This document shows, piece by piece, positions 43,014 to 53,445 of a DNA stretch of 64,000 bases. The notes under the pieces are model-generated. The model had not been told where the DNA came from, did no database searches, and was given only the letters and a program-made list of their open reading frames with translations. Positions within the stretch are counted from its first letter, which is position 1. Each line of letters opens with the position of its first letter. A program made the translations under genes and the position numbers. The stretch is from Xanthostigma xanthostigma (taxonomy: Eukaryota > Arthropoda > Insecta > Raphidioptera > Raphidiidae): positions 41,870,753-41,934,752 of the forward strand of contig OY754469.1 in assembly GCA_963575645.1 (NCBI GenBank). Direction: 5' to 3'.

Positions 43014-43085
43014 CGGCTCTATGGCTCAGTTGGTTAAATCGCCGTGCTAATAAAAAGATCGCGGGTTCGATTCCCCATGCAACAT
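43014..43085 (+). pseudogene. tRNA-Ile-like pseudogene
   Basis: GGCTCTATGGCTCAGTTGGT followed by GTGCTAATAA and TCGCGGGTTCGATTCCCC follows eukaryotic tRNA-Ile(AAT) in order: D-arm, anticodon loop with AAT, T-loop. It is shorter than normal in the anticodon 3' stem/variable loop, the D-stem GAGC is changed to AATC, and the last acceptor bases (ATGCAAC) do not pair with the 5' end. Probably non-functional or a SINE head. Confidence 0.7.
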
Positions 43086-43133
43086 TTAATATTTTAATGT
43101 TTTTACAATGTAGTTTTTTTTTATGTGAACTAA

Positions 43134-43349
43134 AATGTATAAAATCATTTCTTTACAAACAGATTTTTCACTTGTAGGATTTGAAACGAAAAAACGTGGG
43201 GTGCATGCGACAATTATATAAGCAGTGTAGAGAGTAGCTAACCAATGAAAAAATCTATTTATCAGATAAAATGAATAATACGGCCCACGTTTTTCGTTTC
43301 AAATCCTATACTCGTTAAAAATCTGTCTGTAAAGAAATTATTTTATACT
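43134..43349. mobile_element. Palindromic MITE, about 216 bp
   Basis: Arms of about 65 bp pair from TATAAAATCATTTCTTTACA / TGTAAAGAAATTATTTTATA inward through CAGATTTTT, AGGATTTGAAACGAAAAA and ACGTGGG. Loop about 80 bp. Confidence 0.75.
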
Positions 43350-44113
43350 TTTTATTTCGTGGTATATTAAAAATGTTTTTTATTTCTATTTTTATTTTTC
43401 ATGTAAAAACATATTATAAATCGGGTACGTATGTCGATTTGTTATGTTTTAATATTTTTTTAAGGAGATTTAAGGTAGTTGTCTCGCGATTGCAAAAATT
43501 TAGTGTGTAAAATTTTGACTGAAAGTAATTAAATTCTTAATACATACAATATTAAAATTTGGAGAGGAGAAATTCTGGACAGGATCGTAAAGAAATCGTC
43601 ATGAGACGTAGATATACTGCGTCGATAGTAGATTTAAGGGGAAAGAGAGTCCTGATGTAACAACGAGAATTCTGAGAAACAATAGGCTATGGATATTTTC
43701 TCGACAGGTGTACATTTCTCAGTCACAACATAAATACTTGGGCCTTTTGGCTACACGTTTCTTTTTTAAGCCATATAAAATTTCGAAGTTTATATGTAGG
43801 GGGTGCATTGGTATCCAATACAACTAAAATATTTCAGAGTACAAACATTGGTGCATCAAATAAAACACTCTTTGTTTCGCATTAATTCAATTCCAATACC
43901 TCATTTACATACATACATTAGGATCAAAAGTTCACACTAGACAATCTCTTTACTTATTCACTAATCCTTAAAACTTTCACAGATCAGAGACAACAATCCC
44001 TCGTGCTAGGGATGTAAAATTATTCATAAATATGCATTCACTAGCCATTTTTTTTAATGATCAACAAATAGATCTAACAAATATTAGAGAAAAAAGTATA
44101 CAATATACACATA
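43350..44113. other. Non-coding stretch
   Basis: Nothing recognised. Confidence 0.35.
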
Positions 44114-44115
44114 TA

Positions 44116-44688
44116 CAGTATGTAAACGCGTAAGGTGCACATAGAGAAATTAGCATTGGGAAAAAATACTTGGATCAGAGTTAGCCATGACTGTATTAAT
44201 TGTTATTTCTATTGAATTATCGTGGTAATCTTGAAGATTTCTATTTTATTTTGATTTATTTTTATTTTACTTGGCTTTTTTAATAATAAAAAGCTCTTAT
44301 AAATCATTATTTTATTTTTTTTGTACAAAAATTAAACAAAAAAACAACTCCGTCTGTTTGGAAACATTTCATTCGAAAATTGTCTGATTGGTATGACGTA
44401 TGCGTGTCCGTAAATCAGTGACCCAATGTCTTTAGTTTCAACACGAATAGGAGGAGATATTTGATCTCGCACCATATTTAAGTATTTTTGGGAATTTAAT
44501 GTCCCATTAATAAAAAAAGTCCGATTATGTTGTAATCATTTGAATATTTTCTTCGGTAGTATACACATTCATTTTGCAAAAGAATATTATCTGTCAAATT
44601 GAAAAACAAGATTTCTAGGCTCACTCTGATCCAGTCATTTTTTCCCAATGTTAATTTCCCTATGTGCACCTTACGCGTTTACATACTG
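44116..44688 (-). mobile_element. Degenerate Tc1/mariner element with long terminal inverted repeats, 573 bp
   Basis: Inverted ends of about 65 bp (44116-44180 and 44624-44688, starting CAGTATGTAAACGCGTAAGG) are flanked by TA at 44114-44115 and 44689-44690. The interior holds a short transposase fossil on the minus strand. Different family from 7408-8336. Confidence 0.85.
44341..44523 (-). pseudogene. Transposase fossil, mid-catalytic region
   Basis: A 61-codon stop-free stretch on the minus strand reads RTFFINGTLNSQKYLNMVRD, then about 25 degenerate residues, then IRQFSNEMFPNRRS. In Tc1/mariner transposases, a FFxNGTVNSxRYL segment precedes the second catalytic Asp (in the QQDGAPPH region) and RQFLNExFPNRWIG follows it. 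Here the QQDGAPPH equivalent reads GSLIYGHAYVIP, so the catalytic Asp is gone. The order, spacing and flanking TA/TIR context support the assignment. Neither the N-terminal DNA-binding part nor the C-terminus is present. Confidence 0.72.
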
Positions 44689-44755
44689 TATTTTGTCTGG
44701 GAAGGACAGGAGATTTTTTTTTTTTAAACCAATACAAAGAAAATAGATTTTTTTT

Positions 44756-45938
44756 AAACGCTTTATATTAGTTTGGGTTGTAAATATGTGTGTATGTATG
44801 TCCGTAACTATGTAACTATGTATGTATGTCCGTAACGGAATCTTTGAGCATAATTTTCACCAATTTCCCGAAGTCTGATTAATTTGAAACTTTGCATACG
44901 TATCAAGGACCGATGACAATGCAATAATTTGATAACAGTTTCCCATTATCCTTATTAGGACCCCCAGGATTAATAAATTCTTTTATAGATCCTCTGTAGT
45001 AAACGCTTTATTTTCACCAATTTCCCGAAGTCTGATTAATTTGAAACTTTGCATACGTATCAAGGACCGATGACAATGCAATAATTTGATAACAGTTTCC
45101 CATTATCCTTATTAGGACCCCCAGGATTAATAAATTCTTTTCCCGAAGTCTGATTAATTTGAAACTTTGCATACGTATCAAGGACCGATGACAATGCAAT
45201 AATTTGATAACAGTTTCCCATTATCCTTATTAGGACCCCCAGGATTAATAAATTCTTTTATAGATCCTCTGTAGTAAACGCTTTATTTTCACCAATTTCC
45301 CGAAGTCTGATTAATTTGAAACTTTGCATACGTATCAAGGACCGATGACAATGCAATAATTTGATAACAGTTTCCCATTATCCTTATTAGGACCCCCAGG
45401 ATTAATAAATTCTTTTCCCGAAGTCTGATTAATTTGAAACTTTGCATACGTATCAAGGACCGATGACAATGCAATAATTTGATAACAGTTTCCCATTATC
45501 CTTATTAGGACCCCCAGGATTAATAAATTCTTTTATAGATCCTCTGTAGTAAACGCTTTATTTTCACCAATTTCCCGAAGTCTGATTAATTTGAAACTTT
45601 GCATACGTATCAAGGACCGATGACAATGCAATAATTTGATAACAGTTTCCCATTATCCTTATTAGGACCCCCAGGATTAATAAATTCTTTTATAGATCCT
45701 CAAACTAAAAAGTGAAAAATAAAATATAGTTTAAAAAAAACTAAAAAACACGCTTTATATCGGACTAAAAAGTAAAAAATAATTGTTTTAAAATAAGCTT
45801 AAAAAGCGTTGGGCGCTCGATGTACGAAAATGTGGAACAAAGCGCCCAACGCTTTTTAAGCTTATTTTAAAACAATTATTTTTTACTTTTTAGTCCGATA
45901 TAAAGCGTGTTTTTTAGTTTTTTTTAAACTATATTTTA
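44756..45938. mobile_element. Palindrome-ended minisatellite element, copy 2
   Basis: Same termini, TATG-rich start and terminal hairpin as 14475-15280. The tandem region has six CCCGAAGTCTG units at about 44867, 45025, 45142, 45299, 45416 and 45574, spacing alternating about 158 and 117 bp. That is a 275-bp higher-order repeat whose two copies give identical 61-codon minus-strand frames (45014-45199, 45289-45474). The terminal hairpin differs from copy 1 by about one base in the arm near 45848. Confidence 0.75.
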
Positions 45939-45943
45939 TTATT

Positions 45944-46420
45944 CTACACTGTAGGTACTACTCTCCCCCTTAAGAAATAAATTGACAACATTTCTTTAAT
46001 TCCTCGGTGATTTGAGATATCTTTCATATACATTCTTAAAAACCAAATGACACTGTTACCAGTTTTCGGATTATAGACCCTGGAAGTGATGGAAACGTCA
46101 TAATATACACGCTTAGTCATTCTCGAACCCTTTGTCGTAACCTCTAGCCTCGTAATCACCGTAGTAGGTCTAATTCTGAGTATCACAATCAGCACGCTGC
46201 CAGGAGCAGACAGGAGTTCATGTCGTTGGAAGATTATTAGCTTGGATGACAACATAAATGATGAATGAAGTGAGAACAAAGATAATTTGCCCAGTCTTGA
46301 CTTCACCTTTCGCAAAACAAACGGATAAGCGAGAGTGTGTATCCTACCTACTGAGCTGATGCTAATCGTAAATTCATTTAAATTGCTGCCATCACCATTG
46401 CGTCGTGTCATTTCAAACAC
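45944..46420 (-). other. Unrecognised 158-codon open frame
   Basis: One of the longest frames in the window, after the mariner transposase. No domain, repeat or signal peptide recognised. The amino-acid mix is ordinary rather than AT-driven. Its 3' end, in the reading direction, runs through CTTAAGGGGGAGAGTAGTAC, which looks like a retroelement polypurine tract. It could be the 3' end of a decayed LTR element, or chance. I do not assign a function. Confidence 0.2.
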
Positions 46421-46645
46421 TGCTTTGCATACATATGAGCGACAAATCTGCTAGAACTATGTGTACAAACGCCCTTGGCGAATTGATCAAAACGTTTAAA
46501 AATGCACCCCCGTATTATTTCTTATTCCTTTGCTTTCCTTTTGCGCTCGCTTCGTTCGATTTCGCTCTGGCCTTGTGGCAGCCTTTCTCAATCAAATTGC
46601 TCGCTTACTTTGCCACTGACACCTAAATACGTCACACTTGAAATA
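46421..46645. other. Non-coding spacer
   Basis: Two overlapping short plus-strand frames with no domain. Confidence 0.3.
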
Positions 46646-47103
46646 CAGTATAAACTCCATTTAACGCCACTCGATATAACGACGAACTCTTTAAAACGTC
46701 GAAATTATTTAACTCTAGTTGGTTTACCTTGTTGCTTATACAACGATACACTCGAAATAACGACACACCCACTCTAAATAACGGCAACGATACGTCATCA
46801 TTAAGCAATAAACAGTAATTGTTTGTTATTTTGTTGCTTTGTTCTCGGGATCATGCGTACCGAAAATTCTAAAGAATTCATTGTTTTTTGTTTTTTGGCA
46901 TTATCTTTCATATGTTTAGCTTAGCTGTTTTGTTATTTGTGATAGTATGAATGTTTGTTGGCCAGTTGTAAATTTTATAAGAGTTAATACATATTACAGT
47001 AAAAAAATACTAATGGATTATTGCTTCTCTCCGTTTAACGACAGCTCTCAATAACGCCACAAAGTGACAGTTCCTTGAATGTCGCTATATAGAGTTTACA
47101 CTG
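46646..47103. mobile_element. pogo/Tigger-type MITE, copy B, 458 bp
   Basis: CAGTATAAACTCCATTTAACG at the left and inverted GCTATATAGAGTTTACACTG at the right, with TA at 46644-46645 and 47104-47105. Multiple ATAACGAC or TAACGCC subterminal repeats are typical of pogo/Tigger ends. No transposase. Confidence 0.82.
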
Positions 47104-47214
47104 TATTTAAAATTGAGAATATTTTTTTATTTACTTTCATTTTTACCAATTTTGTTGTGTTTTATCAATCATATTTTAGAAAAATGTGATTTTACTGTAT
47201 AGAGCAAGGATGTC

Positions 47215-47831
47215 CACTAGGGTTTTTTTTCGGTCCATTGGCTAATGTTTTAGCATTGGACCTAAAAAAATTCTCCCAAAATTTCAGCTTCCTAGATCAA
47301 ACCTGCATTGAACGGCACAAACCGAGTTTGTTTCCCATTTAATTAACGTGGGAAAACGACATTTTTACTCAAACGTGGACAGCTGGTAGAATTTTTTAAA
47401 ATTTTTGATAGCAGCATTTTGTAGAGAATTAAATTTCCCACAAAAAAGGTCCTTAGTACTAAATCCATGGATTCATTATTTTCAAAGATATATTCGTTTA
47501 AACATTCTCATCAAAATCGGATTTCATTTAATTAATTAAAGTTTATCTTTGAAAATAATGATTTCACGAATTTAGTACTAAGAATTTTTTGTGGGAAATT
47601 TATATCTCCACAAAATATTGCTATAAAAATTTAAAACAATTTTTTTCTACCAGCTATCCATGTTTGAGTACAAACGTCGTTTTTCCCATGTTAATATGGG
47701 AAACAAACTCGGTTTGCGCCGTTCACAGGTTTGATCTAGGAACTTGATGTTTTGGGAGATTTTTTTTAGGTTAAATGCTAAAACATTGGTCAATCAGGCC
47801 CAAAACAAAAAATATTAAAAACACCCTAGTG
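47215..47831. mobile_element. Palindromic element, 617 bp
   Basis: The ends CACTAGGG and CCCTAGTG begin arms of about 275 bp (to 47490 and from 47544). Shared inverted phrases are AAACCGAGTTTGTTTCCCAT, TAGTACTAA and TATCTTTGAAAATAATG. A single-arm fragment is at 42196-42335. Confidence 0.82.
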
Positions 47832-48405
47832 CCCACACGTTTTGCAGTAGTAAGAAATAAACTCAATAATGTAAGTCTTATATCATTGAGTTTATTTGAA
47901 TAAGAAAATGATAAAATAGAAGCCTACTACAAAAGGTTTCTTATCCCAGATTAGAATGATATTACATAGGTTTTCAAAGTTGAATCGGGTCAAACCGAAG
48001 AATGTCTAACTGAACCGAATAAATCATCTTCTGTGATGCACACTGAGCTCGAAGATTTGCAGAAAGAATATTAGATACATTTGTGAAAAGTTAATTTGAT
48101 AAACCATATTGTCTAAAATCACTTAAGACGAATTATTGGTATGTGTCCTAAAGCAAAATTGAAAATATGCAAGTTAAACAGTCTATTTTGGCATTTTTTA
48201 ATGCGGTCCCAAAGTAACTTAACAGTTTGGAGCCACTGATTCAACTATTGTATGCAATAGTACGCAAGATTTCACTAATACGCTGAACTATGCGTCTAAT
48301 ACTATCGAATAATGCGCGACGCCTCTCACGATTGTCCTCAAGTATTACGTATAGTGGAATTTATTTCAACTGACAAGCTTCGACTTGAATTATTATTGAT
48401 AGCTA
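47832..48405. other. Non-coding stretch with a small inverted repeat
   Basis: AAATAAACTCAATAATG (about 47852) and CATTGAGTTTATTT (about 47885) are inverted. The rest is unrecognised. Confidence 0.35.
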
Positions 48406-48514
48406 TAGTTCAAATAAATAAAATTGTCGACCAATTTTTCTCAGACCAATATATTGACAAAAAATAAATTTTATTTATTTGAAGAAATCTATTCAGACGT
48501 TAATAAAAGATTTG
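48406..48514. mobile_element. Minimal foldback retroelement, copy 6, 109 bp
   Basis: Direct duplications ATTGATAGCTA at 48395-48405 and 48515-48525. It holds one arm (AAATAAAATTGTCGACCAAT) and the extended end (ATTCAGACGTTAATAAAAG), with the middle, including any ribozyme-like core, missing. Confidence 0.78.
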
Positions 48515-48525
48515 ATTGATAGCTA

Positions 48526-49076
48526 GTCTTCACCCTCAGGTTTGACTCGTATCAAGGCCGGGTTTTACACTATGATCCAAACTGCCATGGCTAATTACTC
48601 TTAAAGACTATTCAGTTAAAAAAAATGTAAGTTTATTTCACTCAAAGTTTCTTCTGCTTACTGATAAGTTCACTATAAACATATTATATGAATCTAGCTC
48701 TAGCAGGCACCCTCATACTTTATTCTAAGTCGATAGCAATTAATCTGACCCCGGATTCTATTAAGAAATAGTTGGCCAGATATATATTGGTGGTACGTGA
48801 CACTATGTGTTGATTTTATTCTAGAGAAACAAATAACTGCAGTTCTGGTAGTAAATATAATTTTCATCTAGCTATCTCATTCTTGTACGTTGCACAGTTA
48901 AAGAGAGATAGTGATAGTAATCTTGTAGCGATATGCCAGCAACTGCACTTATAAGTTGATAACAAACTAAAAAAAACTTTTATTGACAATTAAATCAGAA
49001 TTTGAATTAGTTGCGAGCAGATGTATTTAGACTTCGTCTCGATTAAATCAAATTTTATTTATTTTTTTATTTTATA
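48526..49076. other. Non-coding stretch
   Basis: Nothing recognised. Confidence 0.35.
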
Positions 49077-49325
49077 CTAGCGGTCCGGTTCAGCTGCGCC
49101 CGAATTTGTAGATTGCCACTGTTTTTTCATCGACTTGCATTGCTAAATTGGTCTCCACGAAAAGCGCTTTTATTTTGACGCGATCATATACTGCCTACGT
49201 CCATCTTGAAAGTTCATTCTAAATATTGGCGAAAAAATTTTTGAAATCGGATGAGTCGTTTCGGAGATTACCTCATATACATCCAAAATTACAAACTTTA
49301 CATCTTTATTATATTAGTAGGTATA
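49077..49325 (-). repeat. ACTAGCGG-family repeat (uninterrupted relative of 25706)
   Basis: ACTAGCGGTCCGGTTCAGC, GAATTTGTAGATTGCCACTG, CATTCTAAATATTGG and GAAATCGGATGAGT match 25706-25927. It continues ACATCTTTATTATATTAGTA without the insertion seen there. Confidence 0.7.
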
Positions 49326-49722
49326 AATAAAAAACAATTAAATCTTTATAGTAGATTGTGTATCTTATGTCGTAATGGATTATATTACAGCGAGATGTTA
49401 CATTATGTTTAAAACGAGTGCACTGCTAACAACATAACGCGGACAATAAATTATCAAATTCAAAAACATTTTTGCGCCATTAATTCTGTTAATTTTTAGG
49501 ATTATGATTAAGAATAAAAAATGGGAAATTCCTAATTTAATTTAATGGTTTTGCTGACTTTATTCAAAATTGATAAAGCAATATTTTTTGGTCTCCCAGA
49601 ATAAAAAGTGCAACAGGTGAAATTGTAAGTTATGATAAGATATTTCCGAGCAGCTTTGGACCAAATTCTCTTATTAAATGTCCTTTATTAAAAAAAATAC
49701 ATTTCTCAACCATCAGTACAAG
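49326..49722. other. Non-coding stretch
   Basis: Nothing recognised. Confidence 0.35.
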
Positions 49723-49737
49723 TTTTTAATTTATACA

Positions 49738-49976
49738 AATAAATAAAACTGTCGACCAATTTTTTTCACACTATATATTGACAAAAATTTTCGATAATTA
49801 ACTTCTGCATTCTATTATAAAATAACTAATTAATTTTTTATATTTTTAGATATTTCTGAAGAAGATTTAAACCCAGATAATTTTTTTTTTGTCAATAGGT
49901 ATATAGTCTGAAGAAAATTGGTCGACAATTTTATTTATTTGAAGAGTTCTATTCAGACGTTAATCAAAGATTTGAA
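49738..49976 (+). mobile_element. Foldback terminal-repeat retroelement, copy 7
   Basis: Perfect 15-bp direct duplications TTTTTAATTTATACA at 49723-49737 and 49977-49991. Same arms and extended right end as copies 2 and 3. The core is damaged (CTGAAGAAGATTTAAACCCAG, GAAAC lost). Confidence 0.85.
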
Positions 49977-49991
49977 TTTTTAATTTATACA

Positions 49992-50247
49992 TACTACGAT
50001 CATATCATGCTCTTGCTTAACGCAAATCCTCTACATAGCTATTTCATTAAAATGTATGGAGAGTATTAAGTCGTCAATTTAATCTTTATACATATTTATC
50101 ACTTCATTTGAGCTGCTACATTAATAAAAAAACTATTTAGGAAGCCATCGACTATTAATTTATACACGTCTTACATATTAAACTCTAACAAATTGACACA
50201 CATTGGCGTACTACCAATAAACTTATTATGATTATACTACTAAATAT
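49992..50247. other. Non-coding spacer
   Basis: Nothing recognised. Confidence 0.3.
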
Positions 50248-50430
50248 TGTTGGAAGATTAAAGGATGAATCCTGGTGGCATAGGATCAATGAACTAAGCA
50301 AATACTGAAGGTTTTTTTATTCCATTTTTTTATCTGACGCTTCGACAAAAAAATGCAATAAAAAAACCTTCTGTATTTGCTTAGTTCATTGATCCTATGC
50401 CACCAGGATTCATCCTTTAATCTTCCAACA
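50248..50430. mobile_element. Near-perfect hairpin MITE, 183 bp
   Basis: Arms of about 73 bp (50248-50321, 50357-50430) begin TGTTGGAAGATTAAAGGATG and match with about one indel. The 36-bp loop is unrelated. This is the cleanest long inverted repeat in the window and hence probably young. Confidence 0.85.
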
Positions 50431-50566
50431 TTTAAACAGGATCATCATCACTCTGAGTTATTTTTCACAATCACTAAATATTGTACTATTTTAATATTAT
50501 AAAGAAATTACTATCAGAACGATATCAAAGCGTAGACGGGTTACAAAAATCGGAATTTAATGCAGT
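50431..50566. other. Non-coding spacer
   Basis: Nothing recognised. Confidence 0.3.
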
Positions 50567-50756
50567 AAAGGCCGCTGCATACGGGGCTGATTTTGCCGCT
50601 GGAATCGTTGGTGGGACTTGCGCTGGCTGCCACGCTGGCTGCGGGCTCGCTCTCGTGGCTACAAGCTTGATTTCAAAACTGGCGCTATTTTTCGTGCTTG
50701 CTTGTCTGCTTGTTTTGAACAAGAACCAATCAGAAAACAGTATCTTGTCACGTGGG
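50567..50756 (-). repeat. CACGAGGCTGG-family MITE, truncated copy
   Basis: GTAAAGGCCGCTGCATACGG begins one terminal repeat. GAACAAGAACCAATCAGAAA and CTTGTCACGTGGGCGAC follow as in 6252-6683 (and inverted in 57658-58115). At CGACC it runs directly into a foldback retroelement, which truncates it. The 65- and 114-codon frames here are artefacts. Confidence 0.7.
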
Positions 50757-50868
50757 CGACCAATTTTTTCAGACTGTATATTGACAAAAAATTATAAATA
50801 TATAATTGAATATCTCAATAAATGACGTTTCGGTCCGGATTTTGATCTTCAGAAATATATAAATGAAT
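50757..50868 (+). mobile_element. Truncated foldback retroelement, copy 8
   Basis: GACCAATTTTTTCAGACTGT, TATTGACAAAAAATTATAAA and AAATGACGTTTCGGTCCGGA (inverted core). The outer part of the left arm and the extended end are missing. Confidence 0.65.
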
Positions 50869-51039
50869 TAGTATCTACTAAGATTTGAAAATTAAATGAA
50901 CATTTCAAATTTTCAATACAGCATAAAAAAATGTTTTGCATTTGTATCATTGAAGAATTTCATTTAGATTTCCGAATACCACGTGATTTAAAATGAGAAG
51001 TGTTATAAAATAAAAGTAAATCAGATAGACGGGGCAATT
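50869..51039. other. Non-coding spacer
   Basis: Nothing recognised. Confidence 0.3.
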
Positions 51040-51310
51040 TCCTGAGACCCCAGGGTATAGTAAAGATGTCAGCGAGCTTTCGTCAATAATGCACGCGCCA
51101 CTGACGGCATAACGTTGCACAAGGACGTGCGTGTGTGTGTGTGTGTTTGTCGTACGTGAGCGTGATGCAAGTCAGTGCAGTGTGATGCATTGGGTACGAT
51201 ATTTGAGTCGATCCATCAACTCGCCGCCCGCGTGACGCTCAGCCATCACATCGCACACACGTAATGTACGCACAATTCGGCGCTCTTGAACAGGCGTAGA
51301 CTAACGGTCG
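51040..51310. other. GC- and CpG-richer island with (GT)n run
   Basis: CGAGCTTTCGTC, CACGCGCC, GACGTGCG, a GT run at about 51129-51150 and CTCGCCGCCCGCGTGACGC stand out from AT-rich surroundings. The composition suits a promoter or 5' untranslated region, but no start codon with a credible frame follows. No regulatory element is named. Confidence 0.3.
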
Positions 51311-52823
51311 AATAACAGAAAGTCAGTTTCCAAATGCAATATTTTACTTTTCTTTTGAAACTAAAACGCAAAAAATATAAGGGTAAATTCAAAGGAAAAG
51401 CATATGTCTCCCCCAGATTGGGTAACTAAGGCCGTCAGCACACGAGACAATACGACAGCAATTCAAGTCAATATGATTCAGATTTGAGATCACCAGTTGA
51501 AATATTGATCAGAGTGGCCGTCGGCAAAAATTTTACTGACACATACTCTCCCCAAACTTTGTATATGGCTTCATTAGGCCTAGTCTGACACCTATTTCCT
51601 CTATGACTTTTCTTGATTTTGGGGCGTTTTCCCTCTAAATTTTCCAAAAGATGTCGTTTTGACGACATGTAAAAAATTTTTAGATACTGTTTGTTTTTTA
51701 ATTGGATAGCTTAAAAACTTCAACCAAAACGCTATAATAATGTTCTCTGACAAATAACATGAACCATTTAAAATGTCTGACACCTCGAAATGGTTCACAT
51801 TAACAAACTCGATTTTCTCGTACACCAATACGATACAAGAACTCATTTTAGTATTGAATTGTCCATAAACCTTAAAACTATATTTTCTTTGAGATTATGT
51901 ACAACTGTTTGTGTTTTTGTTAACGTGATTAATACAAAGTTGATGAATGACTTTTGTAACTTGCAAACTAACATACACACCTAACACAATAACGAACGTC
52001 TTGAACTGAAGTCTAGACTAAAGACTTCTAGAGCTAGACAGTATTCACTGTTCTAGTCACGCTACGGTTGTACATTCTTATGATTTTGATACCATTCGTG
52101 TTGGTTTGAAATGCACAAGCATTGTCCTCGTATAGAGTTATATAACTCAATAAATACATCGTACATTGTGCCCTGTTGGCTGTTTATCAAAATAATATTT
52201 CAACTACATTAATTTAGTTGGAAGATAGAGTAAGAAGTTGCCGATGACTGCGAATGGTTCAAAAATAAGTTGTCAACAAATTGTGGAAATAAAATAATCT
52301 TTCAGATGAAACAGCAAATGATAAGATGAAAAAATTAACATAATTCCGCAACATGGATGAATAGTAAGGCACCAATGAACAAAAAGGTTGGAGTATTTGA
52401 AAACACGGCGAAAATTTAATCGATTTGAGATTTAATAGACGGAGATTGGAGTGATCACCTTGCGGAACATCATCGACTGAAGACTATAAGTTTATATAAA
52501 ATATATTCAATCAGCAGAATGTTAAACAAATTACAAAAACAACGTGAAAATGGTTGGAAATATCTTTGAAAGATGCACAACTAATTATGAAAATGTGCTT
52601 TATTCAAAAGCCTCAATATGATAATAGAGCAAGGAAAAACAAAGATTCATGGTTAAGAAATATCAACGATGGAATAGATAATTACAGGTAAAAAAATATC
52701 CTTGGTATGCTCATTGTAATTCGAATACACCAGCTAAATATAACATCAGCTGACCAAAGAGGAATTTATTTGCAGTTGAACTTTGCGTCAACATCCTTCC
52801 GTGACATTTCAGTGAGGAATTAT
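51311..52823. other. Long non-coding stretch
   Basis: No domain, no shared repeat. Short frames (up to 81 codons) overlap on both strands. Confidence 0.35.
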
Positions 52824-53445
52824 AGCAAAAATAGAGGGGGATGGAATGTTTCCACGCCAATTATAGAGAAGTGAGTATTTCGATTGATTTTTCCTGTCTC
52901 TCGAAATGAAAAAAGTTGAAAGAATACTTGAATAAGTGAATTTTGAAAGAAGGAATCTCTCAAGGTCCGTACATATTATAGCAGAAATAAAGGGGGGATG
53001 GGATATTAAACGTTTCCACACCAATTGCAGAGAACTGAAAAATAGTATTTCGATTGGAATAAAAACAGTTGAAAGGATGCTTGAATAAGTGAATTTTGAA
53101 TGAAGGAATCTCTCAAAGTTCGTGCATATAGCAGAAATAGAGGGGGGATAGGATATTAAAGATGTTTCCACACCAATTGCAGACAACAGAAAAAATAGTA
53201 TTTCGATTGGAATAAAAATAGTTGAAAGGATATTTGAATAAGTGAACTTTGAAGGAATCTCTCAAAGTTCGTGCATATAGCAGAAATAGAGGGAGGATGG
53301 GATATTAAAGACGTTTTCACACCAATTGCAGAAAACAGAAAAAAATAGTATTTCTATTGGAATGAAAACAGTTGAAACTTGAAAGGATACTTGAATAAGT
53401 GAATTTTGAATGAAGGAATCTCTCTAATTCTGTACATATGTAGCT
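52824..53445. repeat. Tandem repeat, four units of about 150 bp
   Basis: AGCAGAAATAGAGGGGGGAT (or close) starts units at 52824, 52980, 53130 and 53279, followed by TTTCCACACCAATTGCAGA, AATAGTATTTCGATTGGAAT and GAATAAGTGAATTTTGAA. Units 2-4 are most alike. The 125-codon minus-strand frame with internally repeated peptide is a product of the array. Confidence 0.85.

Noticed and set aside
45014-45474. Two identical 61-codon minus-strand frames as duplicated small genes
   Set aside because: They are the same stretch of a non-coding higher-order repeat. Identity reflects recent tandem duplication, not selection.
50481-50825. 114-codon plus-strand frame with Ala/Gly/Cys-rich segment
   Set aside because: It lies in a truncated CACGAGGCTGG-family MITE and runs into a foldback retroelement. 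The same sequence in other copies has different or no frames.
51040-51310. A promoter with first exon
   Set aside because: Only composition supports it. I found no core-promoter motif or start codon followed by a credible frame and splice donor.
52809-53186. 125-codon minus-strand frame with internally repeated peptide
   Set aside because: It is the 150-bp tandem array read in one frame; the repetition follows the DNA unit.
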